Assembly (NCBI GenBank): GCA_947493885.1
Contig: CANLTE010000003.1
Location: 248,001-312,000 of the forward strand
Length of the DNA stretch: 64,000 bases
Source: an uncultured Maribacter sp.
Lineage (GTDB): Bacteria; Bacteroidota; Bacteroidia; Flavobacteriales; Flavobacteriaceae
Reading direction: 5' to 3'
Shown: positions 1 to 7,603 of the stretch, in pieces
Position numbering within the stretch: the stretch's first letter is position 1
Layout of the letters: every line of letters starts with the position of its first letter
Program-made: the position numbers and the translations under genes
Notes under the pieces: generated by a model
What the model was told of the DNA's origin: nothing
The model's input: only the letters and a program-made list of their open reading frames with translations
Database searches by the model: none

Positions 1-314
1 TCATCTCTTTAGCAGAGCATAATGGTTCATATTCAGCAGTTTTTAAAAATACGCTGGACTGGTTATCACGAGTAGCTATGAAAATTTGGAAAGAGAAACC
101 TATGCTGCTTATGGCAACTTCACCCGGAGGAAGAGGCGGTGCAACTGTACTAAAAGCGGCAAATGCTTCTTTTCCATTTCTGGGAGCACGAATCATAGAA
201 ACATATTCGTTGCCATCTTTTTATGACAAATTTAAGGATGGTGGAATTGTAGAAGAGCACTATAGAAAAGAGCTGGCAAATAAAGCAGTGGCATTTTCTA
301 AAGAATTGGGCTAA
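1..314 (+). CDS. NAD(P)H-dependent FMN reductase family protein, 5'-truncated by window edge
   Basis: The open frame runs in from the window edge (codons in register from base 3), and only the C-terminal ~100 residues are present. The peptide has the flavodoxin-fold signature of NADPH-dependent FMN reductases/azoreductase-like proteins: an EHNGSYSAVFKNTLDWLSR stretch that lines the flavin, then a strand MLLMATSPGGRGG contacting the flavin or nicotinamide. Members reduce FMN or quinones in the cytoplasm. An internal ATG at 78 could be mistaken for a start, but the family-specific residues lie upstream of it, so the gene begins outside the window. Family call is confident; substrate is not determinable. 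Confidence 0.8.
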   Translation, partial: ISLAEHNGSYSAVFKNTLDWLSRVAMKIWKEKPMLLMATSPGGRGGATVLKAANASFPFLGARIIETYSLPSFYDKFKDGGIVEEHYRKELANKAVAFSKELG

Positions 315-433
315 GATAACGGAACACAACTCTGGAAATTCCTTGATAAACTACATCAAGTTAATGAATAGAAATCCAGAGAGTTAGTCTTCGATTTACA
401 CAATGCACTTTTCGAACAAATCATATTTCCGCT

Positions 434-471
434 CGAATAAATTATTCGGAGTATATCTGCGCAACTTTGTA
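434..471 (+). promoter_or_regulatory. Putative promoter with palindromic operator ahead of the cytochrome gene
   Basis: A perfect 7-bp inverted repeat, CGAATAA-A-TTATTCG, lies at 434-448. About 15 bp downstream, at 464-471, CAACTTTG resembles the Bacteroidota -7 element TAnnTTTG. The palindrome would sit around -20 to -35, typical for a repressor or activator site. The next start codon is 28 bp after the box. The binding protein is unknown. Inference from motif and spacing only. Confidence 0.4.
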
Positions 472-498
472 CCATAATTAACAGTCAACCTTTTAAAA

Positions 499-867
499 AT
501 GAACACATTAGTAAAATTAATTGTTGCCACCTGTCTAGCAATTATAGCAGGACAAAATGACCCTCAGATATCATCTGATGGATATGAAGGTCTAGCGTAT
601 GCAGGTCTATCTAAAGAAGACCCGATAGAGGAAAGAGCGTTTACGGTTCTTACAAACAAATGCAATGTCTGCCACGAAAATCGCAACCGCAGACGTGTCT
701 TTACCGAGAACAATATGAACGGCTGGTCGAGTGATGTGTACAAGCAGGTATTCATAAAGAAACGAATGCCTAAGGGCAAGAAAATCAAACTCACCAGCGA
801 AGAGTATCAAGATTTACTAACCTGGATATCATCCATAAAAAATAATGAAAATGGAAATCAACTTTAA
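499..867 (+). CDS. Exported mono-haem c-type cytochrome
   Basis: This 122-aa protein has a hydrophobic N-terminal signal segment (residues 1-18) and a single haem-attachment motif, C55-N-V-C58-H59. Met90 in an R-M-P-K-G context is the likely distal axial ligand, and a Leu-rich C-terminal helix closes the fold. It probably acts as a small periplasmic electron carrier or haem-binding partner. The CDS overlaps the following DUF1772 gene by 23 bp, so the two are translationally linked. A separate haem domain next to small membrane proteins suggests a minor redox islet, but no partner enzyme is identifiable. Confidence 0.75.
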   Translation: MNTLVKLIVATCLAIIAGQNDPQISSDGYEGLAYAGLSKEDPIEERAFTVLTNKCNVCHENRNRRRVFTENNMNGWSSDVYKQVFIKKRMPKGKKIKLTSEEYQDLLTWISSIKNNENGNQL

Positions 868-1345
868 AATTATCGTATTGATGCTAGGCATCTTATTTAC
901 AGGGCTTACGGCAGGATTATGTTTTACGTGGTCTAATGCCATAACCCCAGGAATCGGCAGACTGGATGATTTAGGGTTTCTGCAATCATTTCAGGCGATG
1001 AACCGAGCCATCATTAACCGCAGTTTTCTCATCACCTTTTTTGGGCCAGTAATACTACTATTCATCAATGCCTATTTGCATCGTAATGCACATCCCACGA
1101 CATTTTGGTCATTTATGCTAGCTGCTATTTTATTCTTAATAGGAATCGGATTGATAACGGTTTTCAAAAATGTACCGCTTAACGAACTGTTAGATAAAAC
1201 GGTTCTTGAAAACCTTTCGACTATTGAGCTTAAGGAACTACGAACCAAATTTGAGCAGCCTTGGAATCGTTGGCATATTCAGCGTACTATAGCCTCATTC
1301 ACATCATTCTCATTACTATTAATAGGCTTGATATATTCAAAATGA
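845..1345 (+). CDS. DUF1772 (anthrone-oxygenase-like) membrane protein
   Basis: This 166-aa protein has about four membrane helices, beginning with a helix that contains LFTGLTAGLCFTWSNAITPG. The combination of a GLxFxWSNxVxPGIGRL segment, an FLQSFQAMNRAIIN segment and a later KNVPLNE motif is typical of the DUF1772 family, which is related to fungal anthrone oxygenases. The substrate in bacteria is unknown. The start codon overlaps the end of the cytochrome gene, suggesting coupled expression. Family call confident; role unknown. Confidence 0.75.
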   Translation: MKMEINFKIIVLMLGILFTGLTAGLCFTWSNAITPGIGRLDDLGFLQSFQAMNRAIINRSFLITFFGPVILLFINAYLHRNAHPTTFWSFMLAAILFLIGIGLITVFKNVPLNELLDKTVLENLSTIELKELRTKFEQPWNRWHIQRTIASFTSFSLLLIGLIYSK

Positions 1346-1386
1346 TACATCAAACAAAATATTCATTCATCAATAAACGAACAGTT

Positions 1387-1788
1387 ATGAAACTAACAAG
1401 AGCGATTAGCATTGGAATACTTATTTGGATAATCGGTGTGAGCCTATATGCATCTTCCTTTTATGTGTCACTTTTGGAAGATACAGAACAGCAAGCCAAT
1501 ATTTGGTTGTCGATAGTCATAGTCCCTGTGGTTTGGTTTGGAGCAAAACTCTATTATCGAAATAGTACTAGTACTCACGGATTGAGAGTAGGACTGATTT
1601 TCTTCATCATATCTGCAGTTTTAGATGCACTCATCACGGTGCCATTTACAGTTCTGCCTTATGGAGGTACATATTCTGACTTCTTTATCGATTTTGGGTT
1701 TTGGTTTATTGGACTAGAGTTCATTACAACCACAACTCTGTATTGGTATGTCAAAGTATTCAAAAAAAGGAGCATTCAACACATATAG
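1387..1788 (+). CDS. DUF5367-type small integral membrane protein
   Basis: The reading frame is open further upstream from a TTG at 1261, but that part overlaps the DUF1772 gene. The ATG at 1387 gives a compact 133-aa protein beginning MKLTRAISIG, which is the natural start. It has four predicted membrane helices of about 20 residues each. Its layout and the PYGGTYSDFFIDFGFW motif resemble DUF5367-like membrane proteins. No catalytic motif is visible. It lies in a row with the cytochrome, DUF1772 and NmrA genes. Function unknown. Confidence 0.6.
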   Translation: MKLTRAISIGILIWIIGVSLYASSFYVSLLEDTEQQANIWLSIVIVPVVWFGAKLYYRNSTSTHGLRVGLIFFIISAVLDALITVPFTVLPYGGTYSDFFIDFGFWFIGLEFITTTTLYWYVKVFKKRSIQHI

Positions 1789-1859
1789 TATAAAAAATAA
1801 TATCAAAAATCCTCATAATATTAGAGGAGAAATTAATATCAATTTAAAAACAAAGAAAA

Positions 1860-2699
1860 ATGAAAACAGAAAACATTTTAGTTATTGGAGGAACTGGAAA
1901 AACAGGAAAACGAGTGGTTCACCTTTTGGAAGAATTAGGACATAACGTGCGAATAGGTTCACGTAGTGCATCGCCAGCATTTGATTGGCATCAGCCTGAA
2001 GGTTGGTCACAAGCTTTAGAAGATATGGATAAAGTGTACATCACTTACCAACCTGATTTAGCAGTGCCGGGAGCTTTACAAGCTATTGAGCAATTGGTCA
2101 AAGAATCAAAACGCGCCAAGGTGAAAAAACTAGTCATTCTTTCAGGAAAAGGAGAGCGTGAAGCGCAACTCTGCGAGCAAGTTATCATCCACTCAGGGTT
2201 AGCGTATACCATTGTTCGCGCAAGCTGGTTTAATCAGAATTTCAGTGAAAATTTCTTACTAGAACCAGTACTTGAAGGTATGGTAGCTTTACCACAAGCA
2301 GAGGCAAATATCCCGTGGGTTGATGCTGATGATATTGCTGCTGTGGCTGCCAAAGCTTTAACTGAAGATGAACATAACGGGAAAATCTATGAACTTACTG
2401 GTCCGAGAACTTTGACTTTTAAAGATGCGGTAAATGAAATTGCCAAAGCAAGTAATCGTGAACTCACCTTCATTCCTATTTCAGTAAAGGAGTATGGCGA
2501 TGGAATGCGTCAAGCCAATATTCCCGAGGATTTCGTGTGGCTTATCGAATATCTTTTTACAGAAGTATTGGGCAATCCTGAATTAGCTGAAGTGACGAAT
2601 GATATCGAAAAAGTGTTGGGTAGAAAACCTATCGACTTTAGTGAATATGCAGCCAAAACTGCGGAAACAGGTATCTGGAAGCAAAAGAGTTTAGTATAA
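1860..2699 (+). CDS. NmrA-family NAD(P)-binding protein
   Basis: This 279-aa cytoplasmic protein opens with the dinucleotide-binding motif G10-G-T-G-K-T-G16, then a basic GSR segment that favours NADP(H). It continues with the atypical-SDR pattern: LVILSGKGE, the YTIVRASWFNQNFSE segment, and PWVDADDIAAVAAKAL. These are hallmarks of NmrA/quinone-oxidoreductase-2-like proteins, which act as NAD(P)H-dependent oxidoreductases or redox sensors. The start follows an A-rich leader with a GAGGAG-like sequence about 35 bp upstream. It ends the leading redox/membrane gene group. Family confident, substrate unknown. Confidence 0.85.
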   Translation: MKTENILVIGGTGKTGKRVVHLLEELGHNVRIGSRSASPAFDWHQPEGWSQALEDMDKVYITYQPDLAVPGALQAIEQLVKESKRAKVKKLVILSGKGEREAQLCEQVIIHSGLAYTIVRASWFNQNFSENFLLEPVLEGMVALPQAEANIPWVDADDIAAVAAKALTEDEHNGKIYELTGPRTLTFKDAVNEIAKASNRELTFIPISVKEYGDGMRQANIPEDFVWLIEYLFTEVLGNPELAEVTNDIEKVLGRKPIDFSEYAAKTAETGIWKQKSLV

Positions 2700-2718
2700 A
2701 AAATATAAACTAAAACAG

Positions 2719-2750
2719 GGCTGTGTTCAACACATAAGTTCAACACAGCC
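2719..2750. terminator. Inverted repeat, possible terminator after the NmrA gene
   Basis: A 9-bp perfect stem (GGCTGTGTT at 2719-2727, AACACAGCC at 2742-2750) encloses a 14-nt loop 20 bp after the NmrA stop. It lacks a strong T-run, being followed by AATTAAAAAA, so it could be a weak terminator or an RNA-processing hairpin between the two genes. Confidence 0.45.
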
Positions 2751-2766
2751 AATTAAAAAAATAATT

Positions 2767-2907
2767 ATGAAAAAGAAATTGATATTAGGATTAGTATTTG
2801 GAGCTGGGATTGGACTTTGCGTTGGAATTTTGACTGGTAATATTGCCATAGGACTAGCACTTGGAGCTGGCGTTGGTTTGGTTTTTGGCAGTCTAATTAA
2901 AAAATAG
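2767..2907 (+). CDS. Small glycine-zipper membrane protein (46 aa)
   Basis: A short frame begins ATG-AAA-AAG-AAA and encodes a 46-residue peptide. After a basic N-terminus (MKKK) it is almost entirely hydrophobic and glycine-rich, with repeated GxxxG-type spacing (GLVFGAGIG, GLALGAGVGLVFG), and it ends in a short KK tail. Two closely packed membrane helices of a glycine-zipper hairpin are the likely structure. Such peptides occur beside stress and transport genes in Bacteroidota; their role is uncertain. Coding is supported by clean start and stop codons and the amphipathic pattern, not by homology I can name. Confidence 0.6.
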   Translation: MKKKLILGLVFGAGIGLCVGILTGNIAIGLALGAGVGLVFGSLIKK

Positions 2908-2976
2908 TTGTGAAGCGTTTTTTTAATTGGCTTGCAAATCATCTTTATATCAATCACCTCAAATTAAATATTTAGA

Positions 2977-3777
2977 ATGAAACTGCTAGCATTAAATGAG
3001 TTGCTTTATAGTAAAAAAAAAGAGGTGCTGATATCCTATCCTCTAATTAAACCGAAATATTACTGGTCTTTAATAGTAGATATAGTGGCTTTTATTAAGT
3101 CCCCAAGACTTAACCCATCGGTTGAGAAATCGAAAAAAAATAAAGTGTATGATACTATAGGACTCTTTGTTATAAAAGTGGTTTTCTCAATAACGGTTGC
3201 TTCATTATTGCAGTTTATCTATGAGCCTGAAAACTTGACGTCCACAAGTATGGCGGAACGTTTTTCTCCATTACTCTTACTGCTAGTAGGTGGAATTGTG
3301 TTACCCCTATTCGAAGAAATGACCTTTAGACTGTCATTAAAATTTAAGCCGATTTACCTTGCCTTAACTATTGGAGGATTTACATATTATATTTTAACAA
3401 AGGCAGTCTTTAAAAGCCGATTATCTCTTGTGGATGATACGTTTTGGTACAGAGTAATTAGCGCTGTTATTATTGTTTTGATTGCTTATGCGGTCTGTAG
3501 CAGAAAAACCGTCAATGTAAATGTACAGCGGTTTTGGGAAAGGTATTTCAGAATGATATACTACTTGTCTTGTCTAAGTTTTGCTTGGTTACACATTTTT
3601 AATTTTGAGTTAAGTTTAGTCAATCTTTTGTGGATGCCTATTCTAACACTTCCGCAATTATTTAGTGCTACCATAGCTGGGTATACAAGAGTAGCTTTTG
3701 GATTTCAATATCCACTTCTTGTACATATGATAACTAACATTTTCTTTTTGAGTCTAACGTTTTTACCGATTGATTAA
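2977..3777 (+). CDS. CPBP-family glutamic-type intramembrane protease
   Basis: This 266-aa polytopic membrane protein has all three CPBP (Abi/Rce1) motifs in order: E113-E114-M-T-F-R118 (EExxxR), F202-A-W-L-H206 (FxxxH), and H250-M-I-T-N254 (HxxxN). The paired Glu and the His residues form the catalytic site inside the membrane. Family members cleave prenylated or bacteriocin-related substrates, but the substrate here is unknown. It lies convergent with the AraC regulator gene, with 29 bp between the stops. Confidence 0.85.
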   Translation: MKLLALNELLYSKKKEVLISYPLIKPKYYWSLIVDIVAFIKSPRLNPSVEKSKKNKVYDTIGLFVIKVVFSITVASLLQFIYEPENLTSTSMAERFSPLLLLLVGGIVLPLFEEMTFRLSLKFKPIYLALTIGGFTYYILTKAVFKSRLSLVDDTFWYRVISAVIIVLIAYAVCSRKTVNVNVQRFWERYFRMIYYLSCLSFAWLHIFNFELSLVNLLWMPILTLPQLFSATIAGYTRVAFGFQYPLLVHMITNIFFLSLTFLPID

Positions 3778-3806
3778 GTAGAAAAGACTAATAAAAAAAG
3801 ATTCAA

Positions 3807-4661
3807 CTATTTAATTTGACTCGGGCGATAGCCAAACTTTTTCGCAAAAGCGTTAGAAAATGAACTTAGACTATCGTACCCCACTTGCCACGCGGCTTCT
3901 TGTACCGTGGCTTCATTTTCACTAATCAGTTTATGTGCAGAGGTCAATCTTTCGTTTTGCAGGTATTTGAAAACAGGAACTCCAAAAATGGCTTTGAATT
4001 CCTTTTTGAGTCGAGTCGTGTTAAAACCAATGGCTTTGGAAAGCTCTGAAAGTGAAGGTGGATTTTCTAAATTTTCCAGAAGAATATCTTTTGCCTTATT
4101 CAATTGCTCCCTATGTAGTGGCTTCGAAGCTTCTTCTTGTTTTAATGCAAGCTGTCCAAAGAAATGAGATAATAACGCGGTAATCTGACTTCTAAAAAAC
4201 ATCATTTTGGTTTTTCCTGAATAGCTATTTGAGAAAAAGGCATCAACGATATTTTCCATCTCTGGTGTCATAAAGAAACTTGGTCCTTCTACGTAATGGT
4301 CTTTTGGATTTACCAATTCGTTCAAAAGGTCTGAAAATAATTCACCCTCTTCATTGGGGAGTGCTTCAAGCTTACTCATCTTGGTAGCAACAACAATACA
4401 TTTTAAACTCTTATCGGGACTAATGGTATGCTCAAATTCTACCTTTTCGTCTGCATAAAAAGCAAAAGATAGACCTTTGGTGTAGTGAAAATCTTTTTGC
4501 TTTTCCACATACTTAACTGCTAAATCAACATTACCAGAACCATAAAAAGCTACAGCTACTATGGGTTCATCAAAATAACAAGCATCCACTTCTACTTTGG
4601 TTGAATTTGCTTCTTCAACTAAAATTACAAAGTCATTTATATGGATGAAATCTCTAGTCAT
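3807..4661 (-). CDS. AraC-family transcriptional regulator
   Basis: This 284-aa protein has an N-terminal sensor domain of about 170 residues and a C-terminal double helix-turn-helix at residues ~185-284. The latter is recognised by LSELSKAIGFNTTRLKKEFK, then the second helix pair ending in the classic SSFSNAFAKKFGYRPSQIK. The N-terminal half does not resemble a simple cupin and is closer to the PchR-like group of Bacteroidota AraC proteins. It probably binds a small ligand and activates a nearby operon; the neighbouring redox/membrane genes are candidates. Regulatory target is inference. Confidence 0.85.
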   Translation of the reverse strand: MTRDFIHINDFVILVEEANSTKVEVDACYFDEPIVAVAFYGSGNVDLAVKYVEKQKDFHYTKGLSFAFYADEKVEFEHTISPDKSLKCIVVATKMSKLEALPNEEGELFSDLLNELVNPKDHYVEGPSFFMTPEMENIVDAFFSNSYSGKTKMMFFRSQITALLSHFFGQLALKQEEASKPLHREQLNKAKDILLENLENPPSLSELSKAIGFNTTRLKKEFKAIFGVPVFKYLQNERLTSAHKLISENEATVQEAAWQVGYDSLSSFSNAFAKKFGYRPSQIK

Positions 4662-4914
4662 AATTATTGACTATAAAGTTAATAAATTTATGCAACCATA
4701 TAATTTCACAGTTTGGTACAAGAAATGTACTCCCGAGCCTAGACATAAACATTCGAACCCTTGGAGTAGATAGTTTTCAAATGTTAAATTTTATAAAAAG
4801 TAAAATTATTTTTAAGAGTTAATAGATTCAAAATTTTTATCATAAAGATTTGAAAATTAGGGTAGAATAGAATGAAGATGTAATCGTAAATACCTGTTTT
4901 CAATTATTTATTAT

Positions 4915-4938
4915 TTCGGTACGTAATTCGGTGCGTAA
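4915..4938 (+). repeat. Tandem 12-bp direct repeats (arm-site-like)
   Basis: Two adjacent copies, TTCGGTACGTAA (4915-4926) and TTCGGTGCGTAA (4927-4938), differ at one base. They lie about 60 bp before the tRNA-3'-end-like sequence. Tandem short repeats beside a tRNA end resemble arm-type integrase binding sites of tyrosine-recombinase elements. No integrase gene is present in the window, so this is inference. Confidence 0.45.
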
Positions 4939-4995
4939 TTTCAACTCTTAATTAGTTAAAATATTGATTTCCAGTACAAATATAAAAAATGGATA

Positions 4996-5011
4996 GTTCC
5001 TCTTTCTCCGC
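4996..5011 (+). other. tRNA-Ser 3'-end-like remnant (possible att site)
   Basis: The 16 bases GTTCCTCTTTCTCCGC look like the T-arm/acceptor 3' end of a flavobacterial tRNA-Ser and are immediately followed by a terminator hairpin, as at real tRNA genes. No full cloverleaf can be folded upstream. A diverged copy occurs at 8280-8295, also followed by a hairpin. Read as a relic attachment site; low certainty. Confidence 0.35.
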
Positions 5012-5039
5012 AAAAACCGTAACATTTGTTACGGTTTTT
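5012..5039. terminator. Strong intrinsic bidirectional terminator
   Basis: A perfect 12-bp inverted repeat (AAAAACCGTAAC, loop ATTT, GTTACGGTTTTT) continues into TTGTTTTT on the + strand. A-tracts at the 5' side make it work on the minus strand too. It follows the tRNA-like remnant and lies downstream of the minus-strand islet genes. Confidence 0.75.
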
Positions 5040-5277
5040 TTGTTTTTAAATATATGTTACTCCATCATAAGTAAGACCAACGTTGTTTCCTTATTTTAAT
5101 GCTCTATGTGATGCAATTTTCAGATTTGATAAGACGTATATAAAAGTGCGAGCTTGACTTATGTCCTAGTTCAAAACTTATTGTTGTTGTTTTACTAAAA
5201 ATTGTAATTACAGATGCCTGAAAAGAAAATTAAAAAACTATGTGAAGCATAAAATGGAAGGAAGAGTTAGTAACTTT

Positions 5278-6387
5278 CTATATTGTAATTTTCCTCTTTC
5301 TAGCGGTAATATTCCAGCTATCTACTTTTCTGTTATTAACTATTACCGAAACATCATCGTGTAAGTTTATAGTTGGACAAATATGATAAGGGACTCCATA
5401 AAACACGTCACCAATCTCAATGTCATCCCAATTCTCAACTCTTAGAACGCCATGTTCTTCACTTTGTGAAAGCAACTCATATTCAACCACGTTTAGAAAT
5501 TTAACTCTAGAGTGAATAGGGTTTTCAGCAGCAACAGATTTGTGCCCTAAATCAATGGTAACAATACCTTTTTTAGGTTTAGAGATAACTCTTGAAACTA
5601 ATAATACAGCAAACTTAAATTCTTGTTCTGTTAATTTTTCGTCATATCCCCAATCCCAAAATATGCAAGTTCCGGGACTACAAATTCGATTGTTTTCGGT
5701 TAGATGAGTTGTAAATGAAGGTGTTCCACCGCTTATTAGTTGTAAATCAGAATAACTCCTTTTAAGGTCTTCAAATAACAAGTTGACCTCAGAAAAAGTA
5801 TTCTTAATATTATTTTTTCGTTTTTGAAAATTAGTATTTCTTAAATGGCCATCATACACGTGTAATCCTTTAAAATTTAATGAAGTATAATTAGATAACC
5901 GAGCAATAAGCATGCTTAGTTCTGAACCTAACTCAATACCTGAACGGTTCATTCCATTATTTATATCGATAAAAACGTTTATTTTAATATTTCTGGCAAC
6001 AGCCTCATTGTTCAACTTCTCGGCGGAAACAAGGTTATCTAATATTGTAGAAAATCGAGTATTGGGAAAAGAATTTATTAATGCTCCAAAACGCTGAATT
6101 TTTGGACCAACTAATTGATGAGCAATTAGAACATTTTCCGCTCCCTCTTGCGCTGCAATTTCTGCTTCAGATATTGTTGAGGATTTAAAGTTTGTAATTC
6201 CTAAAGCTACCATATGCTGAATAACTTTTGGCATCTTATTTGTTTTAACATGAGGCATAAGCATAGATGTATTGTTATCTACCATATCCAACGTTCTATG
6301 TAAATTATACATTAAATGACTTTCGTAAAGCACAATGGAAGGTGAATCTATTTCTTCAATATTATCTATTTCAAACCAATTTTTCAT
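5278..6387 (-). CDS. D-threonine aldolase / D-serine dehydratase family PLP enzyme
   Basis: This 369-aa enzyme has an alanine-racemase-type N-terminal TIM barrel and a small C-terminal D-serine-dehydratase domain. H46-V-K48-T-N-K carries the PLP-binding lysine K48, and SGGTPSF forms the phosphate grip. Near the C-terminus H335-I-C337 supplies the metal ligands. The HxC form matches zinc-dependent eukaryotic-type D-serine dehydratase (DSD1), whereas D-threonine aldolases usually have HxD. It most likely deaminates or cleaves a D-hydroxy amino acid in the cytoplasm. The start lies 4 bp from the stop of the upstream hydrolase gene on the same strand, so the two form one transcript. Exact substrate is unresolved. 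Confidence 0.8.
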   Translation of the reverse strand: MKNWFEIDNIEEIDSPSIVLYESHLMYNLHRTLDMVDNNTSMLMPHVKTNKMPKVIQHMVALGITNFKSSTISEAEIAAQEGAENVLIAHQLVGPKIQRFGALINSFPNTRFSTILDNLVSAEKLNNEAVARNIKINVFIDINNGMNRSGIELGSELSMLIARLSNYTSLNFKGLHVYDGHLRNTNFQKRKNNIKNTFSEVNLLFEDLKRSYSDLQLISGGTPSFTTHLTENNRICSPGTCIFWDWGYDEKLTEQEFKFAVLLVSRVISKPKKGIVTIDLGHKSVAAENPIHSRVKFLNVVEYELLSQSEEHGVLRVENWDDIEIGDVFYGVPYHICPTINLHDDVSVIVNNRKVDSWNITARKRKITI

Positions 6388-6391
6388 AACT

Positions 6392-7495
6392 CTAATCTTT
6401 AAATAAAGTAGCTAATTTTTGCACAAACTCATGACGTGAATTTGACCAGGAGGAATTAGAACAAAATGCAATTACCAATTGTTCTTCTGGCCTTATATAT
6501 AAGTATGAAGTCCCACCAGCACTTGATCCACCATGATAAATTTCTTTTTTATCATCTGAAACCCGCCATCCTAATGCATAATTTGTTGATGAACCATTAC
6601 TAGTACTAAGAGGAGTCCACATTTCCTCTGTAGATTCTTTATTTAAAATTTGAAATTGTAACAACGAGTTTCCAAACTTAACCAAATCAGTTGGTGTGGA
6701 AAGTATTCCTCCACCAGGATATTTATTACTTAAATCTACCGGAGGAGTATTTGCCCAAGTTCCATCTCTTAGTCTTTCATATGCACTAACTCGATAGGGA
6801 ATAATTTGTTCGGGAATGTCTACAGTACTTTGATTCATTTTAACCAAATTGAAAATATTTTTTTTAATCGCTTTTTGAAAAGATGTTTTCTCAATATTTT
6901 CTATTATACAGCCTAATATGCTATAACCATAACTACTATAATGATGTTTGGTGCCTGGGTTTGAAACCAGTGAATCCGTCTTAAAAATATCAAGTGAATG
7001 AGCAGAAGAAGAGTAACGAGTTAAACTATAGTATTCTTTTTTCAAATCTGGACTATTAAAATTATAATGTCTTATTCCCCCTAAATGCGATAAAAGTTGT
7101 TTCGATGTAATTAGAACACCTTTATCTGGAAAAGCACCACAGTAATCCATAATAAATGTGTTAATATCTATTTTACCTTGTTGCTTTAGTAACATTATTT
7201 GAGTGGCAGTAATACTCTTGCTAATAGAGCCAACTCTGTAAACACTCTTCGCACTCGCTTTTACCTTATTCTCAATATTTGAAAAACCCAATGCTTCTGC
7301 AAAAACTACATCACCCTTATAAGATACGGCTATTGACAAACTAGGTAGTTTATTTTCTTCCATAGCTTGTTCAATGAATAATTTTGCCTTTTTACTTGGA
7401 GTATTGGATTGGGCATAACTATTCGTTGTAAACAATACAATAGTTAAAATTATAGTTATGACTTGGATACTTTTGTTTGCTTTTTGCGGTTTCAT
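6392..7495 (-). CDS. Exported serine hydrolase of beta-lactamase / PBP fold
   Basis: This 367-aa protein has a signal peptide (residues ~1-29, ending SYAQ). The class C-like catalytic set is visible: S90-I-S-K93 (SxxK), Y186-S-S (YxN variant) and H321-G-G (KTG variant). Such Pfam Beta-lactamase proteins act as D-aminopeptidases, esterases or DD-peptidases in the periplasm. Coupling to a D-amino-acid PLP enzyme 4 bp downstream suggests release of D-residues from peptides followed by catabolism. The promoter is shared with the divergent marR gene and contains two palindromic operators. True beta-lactam hydrolysis is possible but less likely. Confidence 0.8.
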   Translation of the reverse strand: MKPQKANKSIQVITIILTIVLFTTNSYAQSNTPSKKAKLFIEQAMEENKLPSLSIAVSYKGDVVFAEALGFSNIENKVKASAKSVYRVGSISKSITATQIMLLKQQGKIDINTFIMDYCGAFPDKGVLITSKQLLSHLGGIRHYNFNSPDLKKEYYSLTRYSSSAHSLDIFKTDSLVSNPGTKHHYSSYGYSILGCIIENIEKTSFQKAIKKNIFNLVKMNQSTVDIPEQIIPYRVSAYERLRDGTWANTPPVDLSNKYPGGGILSTPTDLVKFGNSLLQFQILNKESTEEMWTPLSTSNGSSTNYALGWRVSDDKKEIYHGGSSAGGTSYLYIRPEEQLVIAFCSNSSWSNSRHEFVQKLATLFKD

Positions 7496-7511
7496 AAAGG
7501 GAGTTTGATTT

Positions 7512-7527
7512 ATCTTTACATAAAGAT
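7512..7527. promoter_or_regulatory. MarR-type operator 1
   Basis: Perfect palindrome ATCTTTA-CA-TAAAGAT in the 108-bp divergent region between the hydrolase and marR genes, 17 bp from the hydrolase start codon. It pairs with the near-identical site at 7550. A dimeric MarR regulator divergently transcribed from its target typically uses such sites. Confidence 0.65.
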
Positions 7528-7549
7528 ATATAACAAATATAGATCTTTT

Positions 7550-7565
7550 ATCTTTATATGAAGAT
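7550..7565. promoter_or_regulatory. MarR-type operator 2
   Basis: Palindrome ATCTTTATATGAAGAT, with one arm mismatch relative to the site at 7512. Centre-to-centre spacing is 38 bp. It is 38 bp before the marR start, so occupancy would repress both divergent promoters. Confidence 0.6.
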
Positions 7566-7603
7566 ATTTAACGGTATTTTGCATCCTAAGATTTGAAACA
7601 CTC

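Larger units (their letters stand above)
4662..5277. other. Non-coding region with degenerate mobile-element border signals
   Basis: This 616-bp gap has no convincing gene. It contains the upstream region of the AraC gene, a pair of tandem 12-bp repeats (4915-4938), a short tRNA-3'-end-like stretch (4996-5011) and a strong bidirectional hairpin (5012-5039). The rest to 5277 is AT-rich without recognisable coding. Confidence 0.6.

Noticed and set aside
2727-2957. Minus-strand 76-aa frame over the small glycine-rich gene
   Set aside because: Shadow of the plus-strand peptide: low-complexity Pro/Ala/Asn-rich translation, no start context or family resemblance.
4726-4765. T-loop-like ATTCGAACCC near the AraC gene suggesting a tRNA
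   Set aside because: No acceptor, D-arm or anticodon stem can be paired around it, so no tRNA is called.
6392-7495. Antibiotic-resistance beta-lactamase
   Set aside because: The motifs are of the broad serine hydrolase family (YSS in place of YxN, HGG in place of KTG) and the context is D-amino-acid metabolism, so resistance is not claimed.
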